Source: Olavius algarvensis Delta 4 endosymbiont (GTDB lineage Bacteria > Desulfobacterota > Desulfobacteria > Desulfobacterales > CAJINA01). Taken from it: a stretch of DNA of 64,000 nucleotides. Below are positions 35,476 through 45,274 of the stretch, one piece after another; the first letter of the stretch is position 1, and each line of letters starts with the position of its first letter. The translations under genes were made by a program, and so were the position numbers. The DNA is taken from positions 1 to 64,000 of the forward strand of contig CAJINA010000090.1 of assembly GCA_905176665.1 (NCBI GenBank), given 5' to 3'. The notes under the pieces were generated by a model, which saw nothing but the letters and a program-made list of their open reading frames with translations, was not told the origin of the DNA and made no database searches.

Positions 35476-37698
35476 TTGAAACCACTGCGAGCCAACGAGA
35501 GTCTACCCCTGCATTCCGGTGATATTTTTTCCGGGCTTCTGGCGGGGTTTGTGGTCGCCGGGCTGACGATTACCCTGACCCTCTCTTTGGGGTCGCTCAT
35601 CTTTTCGGGCCACTTGGCGGCCTATCTGCCGGCCGGTCTGCAGATTGCCTTGTTTAGCGCCGTGGCGGTCGGGATTGTGGGCACCCTGACCGGCTCTCTG
35701 CCTGGAACTATCGTTGTGCCCCAATCCGCACCGGCCGCCATCCTGGCCCTGATTGCCGCCTCTATTACCCTCAACCTCGGCCCAGGCGCATCCCCGCAAC
35801 AGGCGTTTTGGACCGTCCTGGCCGCAATCGGCATCACGACCCTGCTGACCGGGATCTTCTTTCTCTTCCTGGGCCTCCTGCGGTTAGGGGCGTTGATACG
35901 TTTCGTACCCTACCCGGTTTTCGGGGGGTTTTTGGCGGGGACCGGCTGGCTGCTTGTACGGGGCGCTGTCCAGGTCATGGCGGACGTGAGTCCGGAAGTA
36001 GCGGGCATATCGATTCTGGCCGAGGGCGCGGTTGTCCAACGGTGGCTGCCAGGAACCGTATTTGCCGTTTTATTGCTGCTGGCCCTAAGACGCTTCAACC
36101 ATTTTCTCGTGATGCCCGGTACCATCCTGGGCAGCCTGGTGGTTTTCTATGCGTGTCTCTTTTGGGGCGACATCTCTTTTAGTGAAGCCGTTGCAAAGGG
36201 GTGGCTGCTGGCCGCTGTCAAACCGGCCGAGATCGATTACTATTCCCTGGCAGTGCTTGCGCATGTTGACTGGACACCGTTGTTGAACCAGGTTGGCAGC
36301 CTGGGGGCAATCTTGTTTATCAGTGTGGTGGATCTGCTGTTCTCCGCCAGCGCCCTGGAACTGGCCACCGCAGAAGATGTCGACCTGAACATGGAGCTGC
36401 GGGGGGCCGGCCTGGCGAACCTTCTATCGGGCGCCGGCTGCGGCATCATCGGGTACCAGTCCATGACCTTTACGATTCTCAGCCGCCGCATCAGTCCGGG
36501 TGGACGACGGATAGCCGGGTTTGTGGCCATTGGGCTCTGTGCGGCCACCCTTGTATGGGGGACGGCCTTCGTCCATCTTTTTCCCAAACCGATTCTAGGC
36601 GGGTTGTTGATGTTCCTGGGGCTTTCCTTCATGGTCGAATGGTTGTGGGACGCCCGCGAACGCCTGGCTCGGACAGATTACTTCATCGTGATCCTCATCT
36701 TGATCATTATCGGCATCAAGGGTTTTCTGGCCGGGGTGGGGGTGGGGGTAGTGGTGGCTGTGGTTCTGTTCGTGGTGAAATACAGCCGGATCGATGTCGT
36801 GAAGCATGATCTGTCGGGTGCCGTGCAGCACAGCAATGTCGACCGCCGGGCCGAGCATCGCAAAGTGCTGGCCAAACTGGGCCAGCAGATAAATATCATG
36901 AAACTCCAGGGGTTCATTTTTTTCGGGACCGCCAACCTGCTCCTGGAGCGTTTCAAACGGCGGATTGGAAATCGATCCCAAATGCCTTTGAAATACGCTA
37001 TCTTGGATTTCAGGGGGGTTAGCGAACTGGACAGTTCGGCTGTATTCGGCTTCGTGCGGATGCGTCAACTTGCTGCTGCCAGCGATGTCCACCTGATATT
37101 CACCAATACCTCGCCCGGTATTCGCCACCGGTTGGAAAAGGGCGGTTTGGGGCAACCGGACGACACTGTATTTCGGATTCACCCGGACCTGGACCATGGG
37201 CTGGGATGGTGTGAAAATGAAATCATATCCAACGCCCGCCCCACCAGCAGCAAGTTTGACCGTACGGTTATCGATTATTTCCGTGATCTCATTCCGTCTG
37301 GAACTGATACCGGGCACCTCTTGGAGTACCTGGATAAACAGTCCATGGAGCCCGGGGATGTCCTGATCCGCCAGGGGGATCCGCCCGATGTGATGTATTT
37401 CATTGAGTCTGGGCGGGTAACCGCCCAGCTCGAGCTATCCAATGGCCGTACGGTAAGGTTGCGGTCCATGGGCAGTGGAACAGTGGTCGGCGAAATGGGC
37501 CTATACCTTGAAATGCCCCGGACGGCTACTGTTGTGGCAGATCAGCCCGGGGTCGTCTACTGCCTGACGGCGGCCGCCCTGCGCCGCATGGAGGGTGAGG
37601 CGCCCGTTCTGGCGACAGCCTTCCACCATTTTATGGTCAGGTTGCTGGCGGAAAGACTGCTGGAAAGCAACACCACCCTGAATGCGCTTTTGGATTAA
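35476..37698 (+). CDS. SulP-family anion transporter with STAS and cyclic-nucleotide-binding domains
   Basis: 740 aa. SulP membrane domain at residues about 15-435 with many hydrophobic segments; STAS domain at about 465-560 (KYAILDFRGVSELDSSAVFGF); cNMP-binding domain at about 610-735 with the phosphate-binding cassette GEMGLYLEMPRTATVV, whose glutamate and arginine are present, so binding of a cyclic nucleotide is possible. SulP proteins move sulfate, bicarbonate or dicarboxylates. The fusion suggests gating by second messenger. Start is a TTG without a clear Shine-Dalgarno, so the N-terminus is uncertain. Encoded alone. Confidence 0.88.
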   Translation: MKPLRANESLPLHSGDIFSGLLAGFVVAGLTITLTLSLGSLIFSGHLAAYLPAGLQIALFSAVAVGIVGTLTGSLPGTIVVPQSAPAAILALIAASITLNLGPGASPQQAFWTVLAAIGITTLLTGIFFLFLGLLRLGALIRFVPYPVFGGFLAGTGWLLVRGAVQVMADVSPEVAGISILAEGAVVQRWLPGTVFAVLLLLALRRFNHFLVMPGTILGSLVVFYACLFWGDISFSEAVAKGWLLAAVKPAEIDYYSLAVLAHVDWTPLLNQVGSLGAILFISVVDLLFSASALELATAEDVDLNMELRGAGLANLLSGAGCGIIGYQSMTFTILSRRISPGGRRIAGFVAIGLCAATLVWGTAFVHLFPKPILGGLLMFLGLSFMVEWLWDARERLARTDYFIVILILIIIGIKGFLAGVGVGVVVAVVLFVVKYSRIDVVKHDLSGAVQHSNVDRRAEHRKVLAKLGQQINIMKLQGFIFFGTANLLLERFKRRIGNRSQMPLKYAILDFRGVSELDSSAVFGFVRMRQLAAASDVHLIFTNTSPGIRHRLEKGGLGQPDDTVFRIHPDLDHGLGWCENEIISNARPTSSKFDRTVIDYFRDLIPSGTDTGHLLEYLDKQSMEPGDVLIRQGDPPDVMYFIESGRVTAQLELSNGRTVRLRSMGSGTVVGEMGLYLEMPRTATVVADQPGVVYCLTAAALRRMEGEAPVLATAFHHFMVRLLAERLLESNTTLNALLD

Positions 37699-38027
37699 GA
37701 CGGCGCCCCTTGTTGCCAGATGAAATTCCGGCTGTCGGACCGGTCGTGAGGTCGGGCAGCCGGCTAGGCACACGGCTATTTGGGCTTGACACATGAGCTA
37801 TTTCCCTGTATTTTTTGGCAATTGCGCTTTCACCGGAACCTTCCGGGATGGCTGGCTGGAGGTTAATTCCGGTTGGTAAGGATCATTGCGATTCAACTAT
37901 CCCCGGCCTGGCCGGGAAGTCGTAAACCTAAAACCATGGCATGATCGTGCCCATGGCCCGCCGGCTTGCGGACGGGCCCAAAATTATCGGTGTGATGGGC
38001 GGAGGTTTTCGCGAATAAGGAGTTGGC
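37699..38027 (+). promoter_or_regulatory. Promoter and long leader of the ABC-type binding protein gene
   Basis: About 330 bp. A strong sigma-70-type promoter lies at 37786-37814: TTGACA, 17 bases, TATTTT. The predicted leader is about 205 bases long and includes a stable hairpin GGCCCG/CGGGCC at 37955-37978. The long leader leaves room for post-transcriptional control, but it matches no riboswitch I know. Confidence 0.55.
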
Positions 38028-39113
38028 ATGCAGACAAAGCGGTTGTTGAGGATCCTTATGGTAGTGGTTCTGGCGTTGAGCCTGACCGGCGTCGGATTGG
38101 CCCAGAACGTTCCGGTAACCCCCAAGCACAAAAGTGATGGCGGCAAGTTCCGCGTGGCCTACATACAGGGTGGGCCCTATTTTGAGTATGACCAGGTGTT
38201 TCTGGCTGTCATACTACAGTTGCGCAAACTCGGTTGGTTGGAGAGCGTCAACATCCCCTCGCGGTACACCAAAGACGCCCAGGGCATCTATGAGTTTCTA
38301 TCCACCAATGACAAAGTCAGTAAATATCTCACCTTCGTACCGAATGCGTTTTATGACAGCAACTGGCAAGATAACCTGCGCCTGGCCAACAAACGGAAAC
38401 TGATCGAAAGGCTCCAGAAGCGGGATATCGACATCATATTCGCGCTGGGGACCTGGGCTGGACAGGACATGAAAAACATGCCGCCGGAATTTGATATACC
38501 GGCCGTCGTGATGGATGTTTCCGATGCCTTGAAAGCGGAAATCGTTGATTCGAACGAGGACTCGGGGCGGGACAACCTGACGGCCCGGGTGGACCCCCTG
38601 CGCTATCAGCGGCAAATCGCCATGTTTCATGATATTATCGGGTTTACCAAGCTCGGTATGGCTTTCGAGGATACGGTCGAGGGCCGGAGCTATGCGGCCA
38701 TAACCGATGTTGAGGCCATGGCCGCCGAGCGCGGATTTGAAATCGAAAAAGAACTGCACCTGGGATATGTAAAATCCAAGGAAAAGGCCGAGGATTGGCT
38801 GCTCAGGGCCATCAAGCGGCTCGGCCCCAAGATTGATGCCTTTTACATCACCCAGCAGCTGGCCATCGATCAGACCTCTTTGCCGAAATACCTCGAGGTG
38901 CTCAACAGGAAAGGGATACCGACCTTTTCACAGACTGGTTCGGTAGAGGTTCGCAATGGGGTGCTGCTCAGCATTGCCACCTCCGGTTTCAAATACGTTG
39001 CCGGGTATCATGCTAAGAAGATCGCCAGGATTCTAAACGGTGCGCAACCGCGCAGTCTGCCTATTCTTTTTGAAGATCCGGCGAAGATTGCCATCAACCT
39101 GAAAACATGCTAG
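38028..39113 (+). CDS. ABC-type substrate-binding protein (PF04392-like)
   Basis: 361 aa exported protein: signal peptide at residues 1-25 (LLRILMVVVLALSLTGVGLA), then a two-lobed periplasmic binding fold of the ABC_sub_bind/TrpX type (FRVAYIQGGPYFEYDQVFLAV, DIDIIFALGTWAGQDM, IGFTKLGMAFEDTVEGRSY, GIPTFSQTGSVEVRNGVLLSIA). No permease or ATPase gene is next to it, so it may be an orphan receptor or act with a distant transporter or sensor. AGGAG lies 6 bases before the ATG. Ligand unknown; homologues bind aromatic amino acids or related compounds. Confidence 0.85.
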   Translation: MQTKRLLRILMVVVLALSLTGVGLAQNVPVTPKHKSDGGKFRVAYIQGGPYFEYDQVFLAVILQLRKLGWLESVNIPSRYTKDAQGIYEFLSTNDKVSKYLTFVPNAFYDSNWQDNLRLANKRKLIERLQKRDIDIIFALGTWAGQDMKNMPPEFDIPAVVMDVSDALKAEIVDSNEDSGRDNLTARVDPLRYQRQIAMFHDIIGFTKLGMAFEDTVEGRSYAAITDVEAMAAERGFEIEKELHLGYVKSKEKAEDWLLRAIKRLGPKIDAFYITQQLAIDQTSLPKYLEVLNRKGIPTFSQTGSVEVRNGVLLSIATSGFKYVAGYHAKKIARILNGAQPRSLPILFEDPAKIAINLKTC

Positions 39114-39478
39114 GCAATCGGATTTGATCCGCCGGTAGACATTCTCGGAGCAGCAGACGAAATATTTACCGAATAGCCCGATCGGGCGATTGACCCCGTA
39201 TGTTGCCGGCCCATTACCCCGTCCAGAGGGCAGGCCGCAGGGTGGATTGCCGTTCGCCTTGAGCGCTGGGGATCTATACGACCAGTCTTAAAAGACGTAT
39301 TGGGACCTTTGAATAAAGAGCCTTTGGAATCCGGGCAGGATTCGACCGATTGACCACCGACTGCCCAGGCGCGCGCGGGCGACGGTAAATCGGCCCGCTG
39401 ACCGGGTACGGCAGGTCAGGCTGTTTTTCAAAGGTCTCATTTTGCCGGCATCATCATCGGGAGCAGCGTAGGCTATAT
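39114..39478. other. Intergenic region, possible leader or small RNA
   Basis: 365 bp, GC-rich, without an open frame of coding quality. It contains the perfect 12-bp palindrome GCCCGATCGGGC (39176-39187) and several short inverted repeats. No known RNA family recognised. Confidence 0.4.
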
Positions 39479-40258
39479 ATGATCGACATTGATATTGTTG
39501 ACCAGGAGCAGCTCTTTGACGGGATTGCCGATGAATACGATCTGCTGCTGGCGGACTGGGAAAATGACCTGCTTGAACAAGGCCGCCAACTGGATGGCTT
39601 CATCCAGCGCTATGCCGGCCAGTCGGTCCGATCGATTCTGGACTGTACCTGTGGTATCGGCACCCAGTGCATCGGACTGGCCCGGCAGGGGTACCAGGTT
39701 ACGGGAACAGATATCAGCCGGAAATCAGTTGAACGGGCCCGGCTGGAAGCCAGGCGTTTCAATGTCGATGTACGGTTTGAAGTGGCCGACATCAGGGTCC
39801 TGGCAAAGACGGTTGCGGGTCGTTTCGATTGCGTGATCAGCTGCGATAATTCCTTGCCGGCGCTTTTGACCGAGGCAGATGTTCGTGCCGGACTGGCTCA
39901 GATGTATCAACGGCTGGAGGCGTCCGGGTTGTGTATCATCAGTATCCGTGATTATCGTTCCATTTTTGAAGAGAGAAAGCAGTTTCATCCCCGACAGGTG
40001 CACACGACGCCGACCGGTCGATTGGTCGTGTTCGACCTGTGGGAGTATCCCCGGGAAGACATTGTGGTCTTCAATGTGTTCTATTTGCCGGAAGGGGCCC
40101 AGGGCTGGAGCGTGGCCACCCGTAAAATGGTATATCGGGCCCTCTACCCGGAACAACTGGTCGGCCTGCTTGCCCGGAGTGGTTTCCAGGATGTAGACAT
40201 TATCCGGGAGGTGGACGGCAACCGATTGCCCTTTGATTTTTATGTATGCCGTAAATAA
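39479..40258 (+). CDS. Class I SAM-dependent methyltransferase
   Basis: 259 aa. SAM-binding motif ILDCTCGIGTQCIGLARQG near residue 53, acidic strand-2 end GTDISRKSVERAR, motif VRFEVADIRVL and motif FDCVISCDNSLPALL. The overall layout is closest to small-molecule methyltransferases of the glycine/sarcosine N-methyltransferase kind. Starts 365 bp after the previous gene with a weak ribosome site; 84 bp before the sensor-MFS gene. Substrate unknown; a role with the neighbouring amino-acid-type racemase is possible but unproven. Confidence 0.82.
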   Translation: MIDIDIVDQEQLFDGIADEYDLLLADWENDLLEQGRQLDGFIQRYAGQSVRSILDCTCGIGTQCIGLARQGYQVTGTDISRKSVERARLEARRFNVDVRFEVADIRVLAKTVAGRFDCVISCDNSLPALLTEADVRAGLAQMYQRLEASGLCIISIRDYRSIFEERKQFHPRQVHTTPTGRLVVFDLWEYPREDIVVFNVFYLPEGAQGWSVATRKMVYRALYPEQLVGLLARSGFQDVDIIREVDGNRLPFDFYVCRK

Positions 40259-40342
40259 GACGGTTCCGGCAGCCGGGGGGGAGCCGACGCTCCACACAAC
40301 CGCCGGTCTGGTCTGCCGGAGAGGCGTATCAACAGGATTTTC

Positions 40343-42829
40343 GTGTTTATGGGCACTACCAGCACACCGAAAAATTTGAACCCCCAGGTCAAGACATACT
40401 TTAGAAGTGTTCCGGTCAGAATCACCCTCTTTGTGACCGGGACATTGCTGGGCGCCCTGTTTTTAAACATGGCGCTGTCGATCCTGACCCTCGAGAAGAT
40501 ATACACCAAATCCCTGCTCTCGGAATACAGCGTTATCGGCCGGTATCACATCCGCAAGATCGAAAGGTCGCTTGGCTTCGGTAAAACCCTGCCCAAATTC
40601 ACCGGCATGCCTAAACTGATCAACGCTTTTCATAAGAAAAATCCTGAAATAAAAGAAATTTTTATCCACTCGGCCAAAAAGGAGCCGCTTTTTTACCTGA
40701 ACGAAGAGGCCAAAATGGCCAACAGTGTCATCTTCGGCGACGAGGTTGGCGAAAAAGAGACCGTTACCCTGAAAAATCAGCACTATCACCTGGTTTTTCC
40801 GATTTTTGGCGGCAGCAAGTTCAAGCGGACGTTCCAGGGATATGCTGAAATCGTGCTGCCGGAAGCCCTCATCAAGGAAAAGATCTCTGCCATGATCGCC
40901 AGCAACGGGATCCTGCTGGCAATCGTGGGCTCCATTTCCACCCTGGTATTCTTCCTGATCGTACTGTTGGTAATCCCCACAAAAAAGAAAAAGGGCCGCC
41001 TTTACGGCATTTCATTGAAGGCGCGGGCGCTGATTATCACTTCCCTGGTCCTGATCCTATCTCAGGTGGCTTTCTCCTATTTCAACCTCAGCGATTTTCG
41101 GGGCCGCTACTTCAGCGAGATTCAAGGCAAATGTAAGACGCTGGGCAGCCTCGTAAAAACGGATGTGGATTACCTGCTCAAGCTGGGAATTCCGATCGAC
41201 AAGCTCATTAAAATCGACAAACTGCTCGACGAGGTATTGCAGAACATCCCGGAATTGTCTGACATTGCTATCATCGATGATATCGGCGAGCCCCTGTACC
41301 GAGTGCTGGCCGAGGACGAGAAAATCCGCAATGAGATCGAGCCGGTCGTTATCGACATAGCCAACAGTGCAAATCGTCCCGACCGGATCGTCCTGCCGGT
41401 CTCGCGGACAGGGGAACCGGCCGGGTATGTGCACCTCAATATTTCCAATACCGTCATTGGTCGCACCATTCATGACCTGGCTCTCGACTCTGCGACGGTC
41501 GTGGTTGTCTCCTTGCTGGTTGGGTTTGAATTCGTCTTCTTTCTCGTGGCGATCCTGATAGTTGGCGATCCGAGCGCCCCCCGCGCAGATCAGACCCTCA
41601 TCGATTTTAATCCGGGGCAGACCTCGCGTATCCCGGTGCGGGCCTCCATCCGGACATCGGCCTTCCTGTATGCGTTTGCCATGGCGCTGTCCATGTCGTT
41701 TTTACCAATTTACGCCAATGTACTGTATACGCCTCTTGCCGGACTTTCCCGGGAGATCGTGATCGGTCTGCCCATTTCGGCCGAGATGTTCTGTGTCGCG
41801 ATCAGCCTGGTACTCAGCGGTTACTGGCTGGATCGCCAGGGCTGGTTTTTCCCTTTTATCGCCGGCGTGCTCATTACCGGCATCGGGATGGCCCTGTGCG
41901 GAATTGCCGCGACAACCCTGGATCTGATCGTCTACCGGGGTTGTGTCGGCTTTGGGTACGGGCTGGCCCTGATGGCCACCCAATCGGTTATCGTCAACCT
42001 GACCCGGGTCCAGAATCGTTCCAGTGCCGTGGCCGGCCTGGAAGCCGGTTATTTTTCGGGCTTCATTTCCAGTACCGCTGTCGGTGGCATGCTTGCAGAG
42101 AAGATTGGTTACCGCGGTGTCTTTTTTGTAGGGAGCCTGCTCGTTCTGATCTCGATCGTCTTCGTGGTGACCTTCCTCCTGCAGACCCGTAAAGCCGGTA
42201 AACAGCCGGTCAGAGCTGCGGTCAAAGAGACCGCCCAGGCCAGTGTCGGGCGGCTTTTTAGCGATCGGGTTTTCATGGGCAGTCTCTGGTTGAGTGCCAT
42301 TCCAGCGTCCCTCTGCCTGGTGGGATTTCTCTATTTTGCCAGTCCGCTGCTGCTGGCGGATCTCGGTGTGAAACAGTCCAACATCGCCCGCCTGATGATG
42401 CCCTACGGACTGTGCATGGTTTATGTGGCGCCGATGATAAGTCGCTGGGTCGACGGGATTCAAAACAAGCGTATCCCGGTGGTCATGGGCGGTTTTTTGG
42501 GCGGCCTGGCGCTGCTGTCATTTCTGTTCCTCAATTCGGTTGCTCTGTTTGTGATCGTGCTGGTCCTTTTCGCACTGTCCGGTGGGATGAGTTACGGGGC
42601 CCGCATCTCGACCATCAGCGAGTCACCGGCCGTAAAAAGTCTGGGGTCCGGGAAAGCGCTGGGGGTTTTTAACTCCTTTGAAAGGATCGGAAACACGGTG
42701 GGACCCATTGCCGTGGGCGGGATGATCGCCACCTTCGGTCTGACCGCCGCCATCAGCAATTTGGGCATCATTTACCTTCTGGGAACGATTCTGTTCTTTG
42801 TCGTGGCCCGCAAAGGGGCAACCCGCTGA
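40343..42829 (+). CDS. Two-sensor/MFS transporter fusion
   Basis: 828 aa. Read in order: TM at about 26-48; extracytoplasmic region about 50-180; TM about 188-208; basic linker PTKKKKGRLYG; TM about 228-246; second extracytoplasmic region about 247-375 (Cache-like, ending PVSRTGEPAGYVHLNISN); TM about 380-405; then a full major-facilitator domain of 12 helices at about 435-825 with the loop motif GYWLDRQG. Sensor domains ahead of an MFS permease are unusual. A PLP racemase starts 6 bp downstream, so the substrate may be an amino acid or derivative. GTG start with AGGA upstream; an ATG lies two codons later. Confidence 0.82.
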   Translation: MFMGTTSTPKNLNPQVKTYFRSVPVRITLFVTGTLLGALFLNMALSILTLEKIYTKSLLSEYSVIGRYHIRKIERSLGFGKTLPKFTGMPKLINAFHKKNPEIKEIFIHSAKKEPLFYLNEEAKMANSVIFGDEVGEKETVTLKNQHYHLVFPIFGGSKFKRTFQGYAEIVLPEALIKEKISAMIASNGILLAIVGSISTLVFFLIVLLVIPTKKKKGRLYGISLKARALIITSLVLILSQVAFSYFNLSDFRGRYFSEIQGKCKTLGSLVKTDVDYLLKLGIPIDKLIKIDKLLDEVLQNIPELSDIAIIDDIGEPLYRVLAEDEKIRNEIEPVVIDIANSANRPDRIVLPVSRTGEPAGYVHLNISNTVIGRTIHDLALDSATVVVVSLLVGFEFVFFLVAILIVGDPSAPRADQTLIDFNPGQTSRIPVRASIRTSAFLYAFAMALSMSFLPIYANVLYTPLAGLSREIVIGLPISAEMFCVAISLVLSGYWLDRQGWFFPFIAGVLITGIGMALCGIAATTLDLIVYRGCVGFGYGLALMATQSVIVNLTRVQNRSSAVAGLEAGYFSGFISSTAVGGMLAEKIGYRGVFFVGSLLVLISIVFVVTFLLQTRKAGKQPVRAAVKETAQASVGRLFSDRVFMGSLWLSAIPASLCLVGFLYFASPLLLADLGVKQSNIARLMMPYGLCMVYVAPMISRWVDGIQNKRIPVVMGGFLGGLALLSFLFLNSVALFVIVLVLFALSGGMSYGARISTISESPAVKSLGSGKALGVFNSFERIGNTVGPIAVGGMIATFGLTAAISNLGIIYLLGTILFFVVARKGATR

Positions 42830-42835
42830 CATACT

Positions 42836-43903
42836 ATGCAGGTTCTCATCCACCTAGACAAACTCCGTCATAACTTCGCCTATACCCGTGACATCTGCCG
42901 GTCAGCAGGCCTCCAGCCAGTTTGGATAACCAAGGGGCGCCAGGCGCATCCGGCCATCCTGGAGCTACTGGCCCAGGAGGCGCACACCATGGTCGGAGAT
43001 GTCAGTCCCGCCAATCTGGACCGCGCCTGTCAGGTGTTCGCGGACAGAGTGATGATGGTGCAGCTGCCCGATCGGGATCGGGTGGCTGCTATTGGCGCCT
43101 GTGCGAAAGTGTGGCTGGTATCGGATCCGGCCCATGCCCGCATAATTGCGGCTGCGGCCGGCCCCCAATCAACGCCGCGCGAATTGATTCTCATGGTGGA
43201 CGTCGGCAATCGGCGGGAAGGGGTACTGCCGGAACAGACAACTGCCCGGGCTGTTGCTATTGAAGCCGTTGAAGGTGTGGTTTTGACCGGCTTGGGAACA
43301 GCGGTCGGCTGCTATGGCGGATACCTGACCGGCCGCACTGATATGGAGCAACTGGTGAACATTGCCCGGGAGACGGAAGCACAGCTTGGCCGCCGCTTTG
43401 AGGTGTTGTCTGCCGGCAGCGGTACCATGCTGCTGGAACTGGCGGCGCGCGGTGAGATGCCGGCCGGAATCAACCAGCTGCGCATTGGGGCCGCCCTGTT
43501 CGTGGGCGAGATGCCGCCGACCCGGACGCCCATACCCGAGCTCTATCAAGATGCTTTCATTTTCGAGGGGGAAGTGCTGGAAACTTCGCTGAAGCCTTCC
43601 CTGCCGGCCGGTCGGACCGGTCCGGATGCCTTTGGCAAGCAGGTTGTTTTCGAGGATAGTGGGCCGCGTCAGTTGTGTATTCTCAATTTCGGCCTGCTGG
43701 ATGTGGATGCATATGATCTGTCTCCCCTGACTGCGGGCCTCCGGATTGTGGGCGCCACCTCCAACTACACCATCTGTGACACCACCCGCTGCAACCCCCG
43801 ACCAGCCATCGGCGATACACTTTCGTTCCGGATGGCTTACAGTGCCATGGCGCGGGCGATGGCTTCCGACGAAGTTGAGAAGAAAATCATACCGGTCGGG
43901 TAG
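42836..43903 (+). CDS. PLP-dependent alanine/ornithine-racemase-family protein
   Basis: 355 aa fold-type III PLP enzyme. The N-terminal barrel starts with IHLDKLRHNFAYTRDIC and WITKGRQAHP, where K would hold PLP; this resembles the Orr/YhfX branch rather than classical Alr (KANAYGHG). A C-terminal beta-domain follows with LNFGLLDVDAYDL and YTICDTTRCNPRPAIGDTLSFRMAYSAMAR. It starts 6 bp after the sensor-MFS gene, so the two are almost surely cotranscribed and may share a substrate. A racemase or related amino-acid enzyme is the likely role; the precise substrate is not determinable. Confidence 0.82.
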   Translation: MQVLIHLDKLRHNFAYTRDICRSAGLQPVWITKGRQAHPAILELLAQEAHTMVGDVSPANLDRACQVFADRVMMVQLPDRDRVAAIGACAKVWLVSDPAHARIIAAAAGPQSTPRELILMVDVGNRREGVLPEQTTARAVAIEAVEGVVLTGLGTAVGCYGGYLTGRTDMEQLVNIARETEAQLGRRFEVLSAGSGTMLLELAARGEMPAGINQLRIGAALFVGEMPPTRTPIPELYQDAFIFEGEVLETSLKPSLPAGRTGPDAFGKQVVFEDSGPRQLCILNFGLLDVDAYDLSPLTAGLRIVGATSNYTICDTTRCNPRPAIGDTLSFRMAYSAMARAMASDEVEKKIIPVG

Positions 43904-43921
43904 AGGGTTTAACCGCCGACT

Positions 43922-45103
43922 CTAAAAATTCACAAAATCCTTTTTGGCGCTCATTACCTTGGTTAGATATCGTCGCGTTTCATGATAGGGCAGGTTGGCC
44001 TTCAGCGCCTGGTAGACCTCCAGGGGTGCCATTTGATTGATCTTATCCGGTGCGCGGTTGCGATTTTTATCGAAGGTTCGCAGCACATTACCGGCGCCGG
44101 TATTATACGCCGCGATAACGCAATATTCCCGGGAGACCCGATTGCGAATGCCGGACAGGTACTGGGCGTCCAGGATGTGCAGGAACACGCTGCCATAGAG
44201 TATGTTTTCGGCCGGGTTCAACAGCATTTTCTCAGAGGGCAGCCCCGGTCTGTTCAAGAAGCGATTCACGTCATGCCCGGCGCTACCGGGTACAATCTGC
44301 ATCAGCCCGAACGCCGGAGCCTTGCTGACGGCCCAGGGATTGAAATCGCTTTCGGTTTTAATGACCGCAAAAATCAGGTTTTTGCTCACCTTGTAACGGT
44401 CGGCATACGTTTCGACATGGGGCCGATATTTGCGGGCCCGGACATGCAGGTGATCTTTCACCATGGCGATGTCGACATAATGAACTGTGATTGTTTTCGG
44501 GCCGCTTTGGGAAGTGCGGGTGTGCAACCGGGCCTTGATAAGGTGATCCGCGAATCTTTCCGCCCGCCAGGCCCAGCGAATATCCTTGCCCTGATGGTCT
44601 TTTACCTCACCAAGCATGAACGGCGTTGCCCCGAGTTTCACGGTTTTAGCGGAGTAAAGGTCGACCGCCCGGGGATCATGCGGCGTTAGCAGGGTCGTGA
44701 CGATGGCATTTTTCAGGCTGGCCAGCGGTTGTTCGGTATCAACGGTTTCGACTGTCACCAGGCCGCCGTCGAAATCCACCAGGGCCCGTGATTTATAATT
44801 CTGGGTGTACTTCACGTACTTTTTCCGACTGGGGACCTTGACGTCCTCTGCTCCCCACTGGCCAGTGGCGGCTTTCTTGAGGGCTTCGACCAGAGCCGAG
44901 AAATAGTGGTTGAACTTCTTGACGTCCCGGTTGAGCCTGGCGGGATTGGCTGCATAGCCCATGGCTTTATCGGTTGCCAGACGACCGACCGAGGCCATGT
45001 CCCCCGTGGATGCCACCTGGGCCACCCGCACGACTTCACCCGGGGTGCAGGCTACCAATAAAAGAAGCAGGACCGTCGCTATAATTTGGTTTCTCAAATG
45101 CAT
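43922..45103 (-). CDS. mltC: Membrane-bound lytic murein transglycosylase C
   Basis: 393 aa lipoprotein: signal peptide ending in LLLVACTPG with the lipid-attachment cysteine at about residue 19. An MltC-specific N-terminal domain (about 60-225) is followed by an SLT catalytic domain with the glutamate in AVIKTESDFNPWAVS, FGLMQIVPGSAG and CVIAAYNTGAGNVLRTF. It cuts peptidoglycan at the outer-membrane inner face. The start MHLRNQIIATVL gives a normal lipoprotein signal; an upstream ATG 18 codons earlier would not. Divergent from an EamA permease. Confidence 0.92.
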   Translation of the reverse strand: MHLRNQIIATVLLLLLVACTPGEVVRVAQVASTGDMASVGRLATDKAMGYAANPARLNRDVKKFNHYFSALVEALKKAATGQWGAEDVKVPSRKKYVKYTQNYKSRALVDFDGGLVTVETVDTEQPLASLKNAIVTTLLTPHDPRAVDLYSAKTVKLGATPFMLGEVKDHQGKDIRWAWRAERFADHLIKARLHTRTSQSGPKTITVHYVDIAMVKDHLHVRARKYRPHVETYADRYKVSKNLIFAVIKTESDFNPWAVSKAPAFGLMQIVPGSAGHDVNRFLNRPGLPSEKMLLNPAENILYGSVFLHILDAQYLSGIRNRVSREYCVIAAYNTGAGNVLRTFDKNRNRAPDKINQMAPLEVYQALKANLPYHETRRYLTKVMSAKKDFVNF

Positions 45104-45274
45104 GACATGACTCTCTTTTAGCTGGTACACCATCAGGCTGTTATGCCTTTGAATCATGCAATGTCGCCGCTGAAAAGTAAACCCAATTGTGGCGCCGGAA
45201 TAGACAGCCGGGCACCAACATGTTATGAACCACCTCCTTGGGCACGCCGGTTGAACACAATAGGAGCGTTGCGG

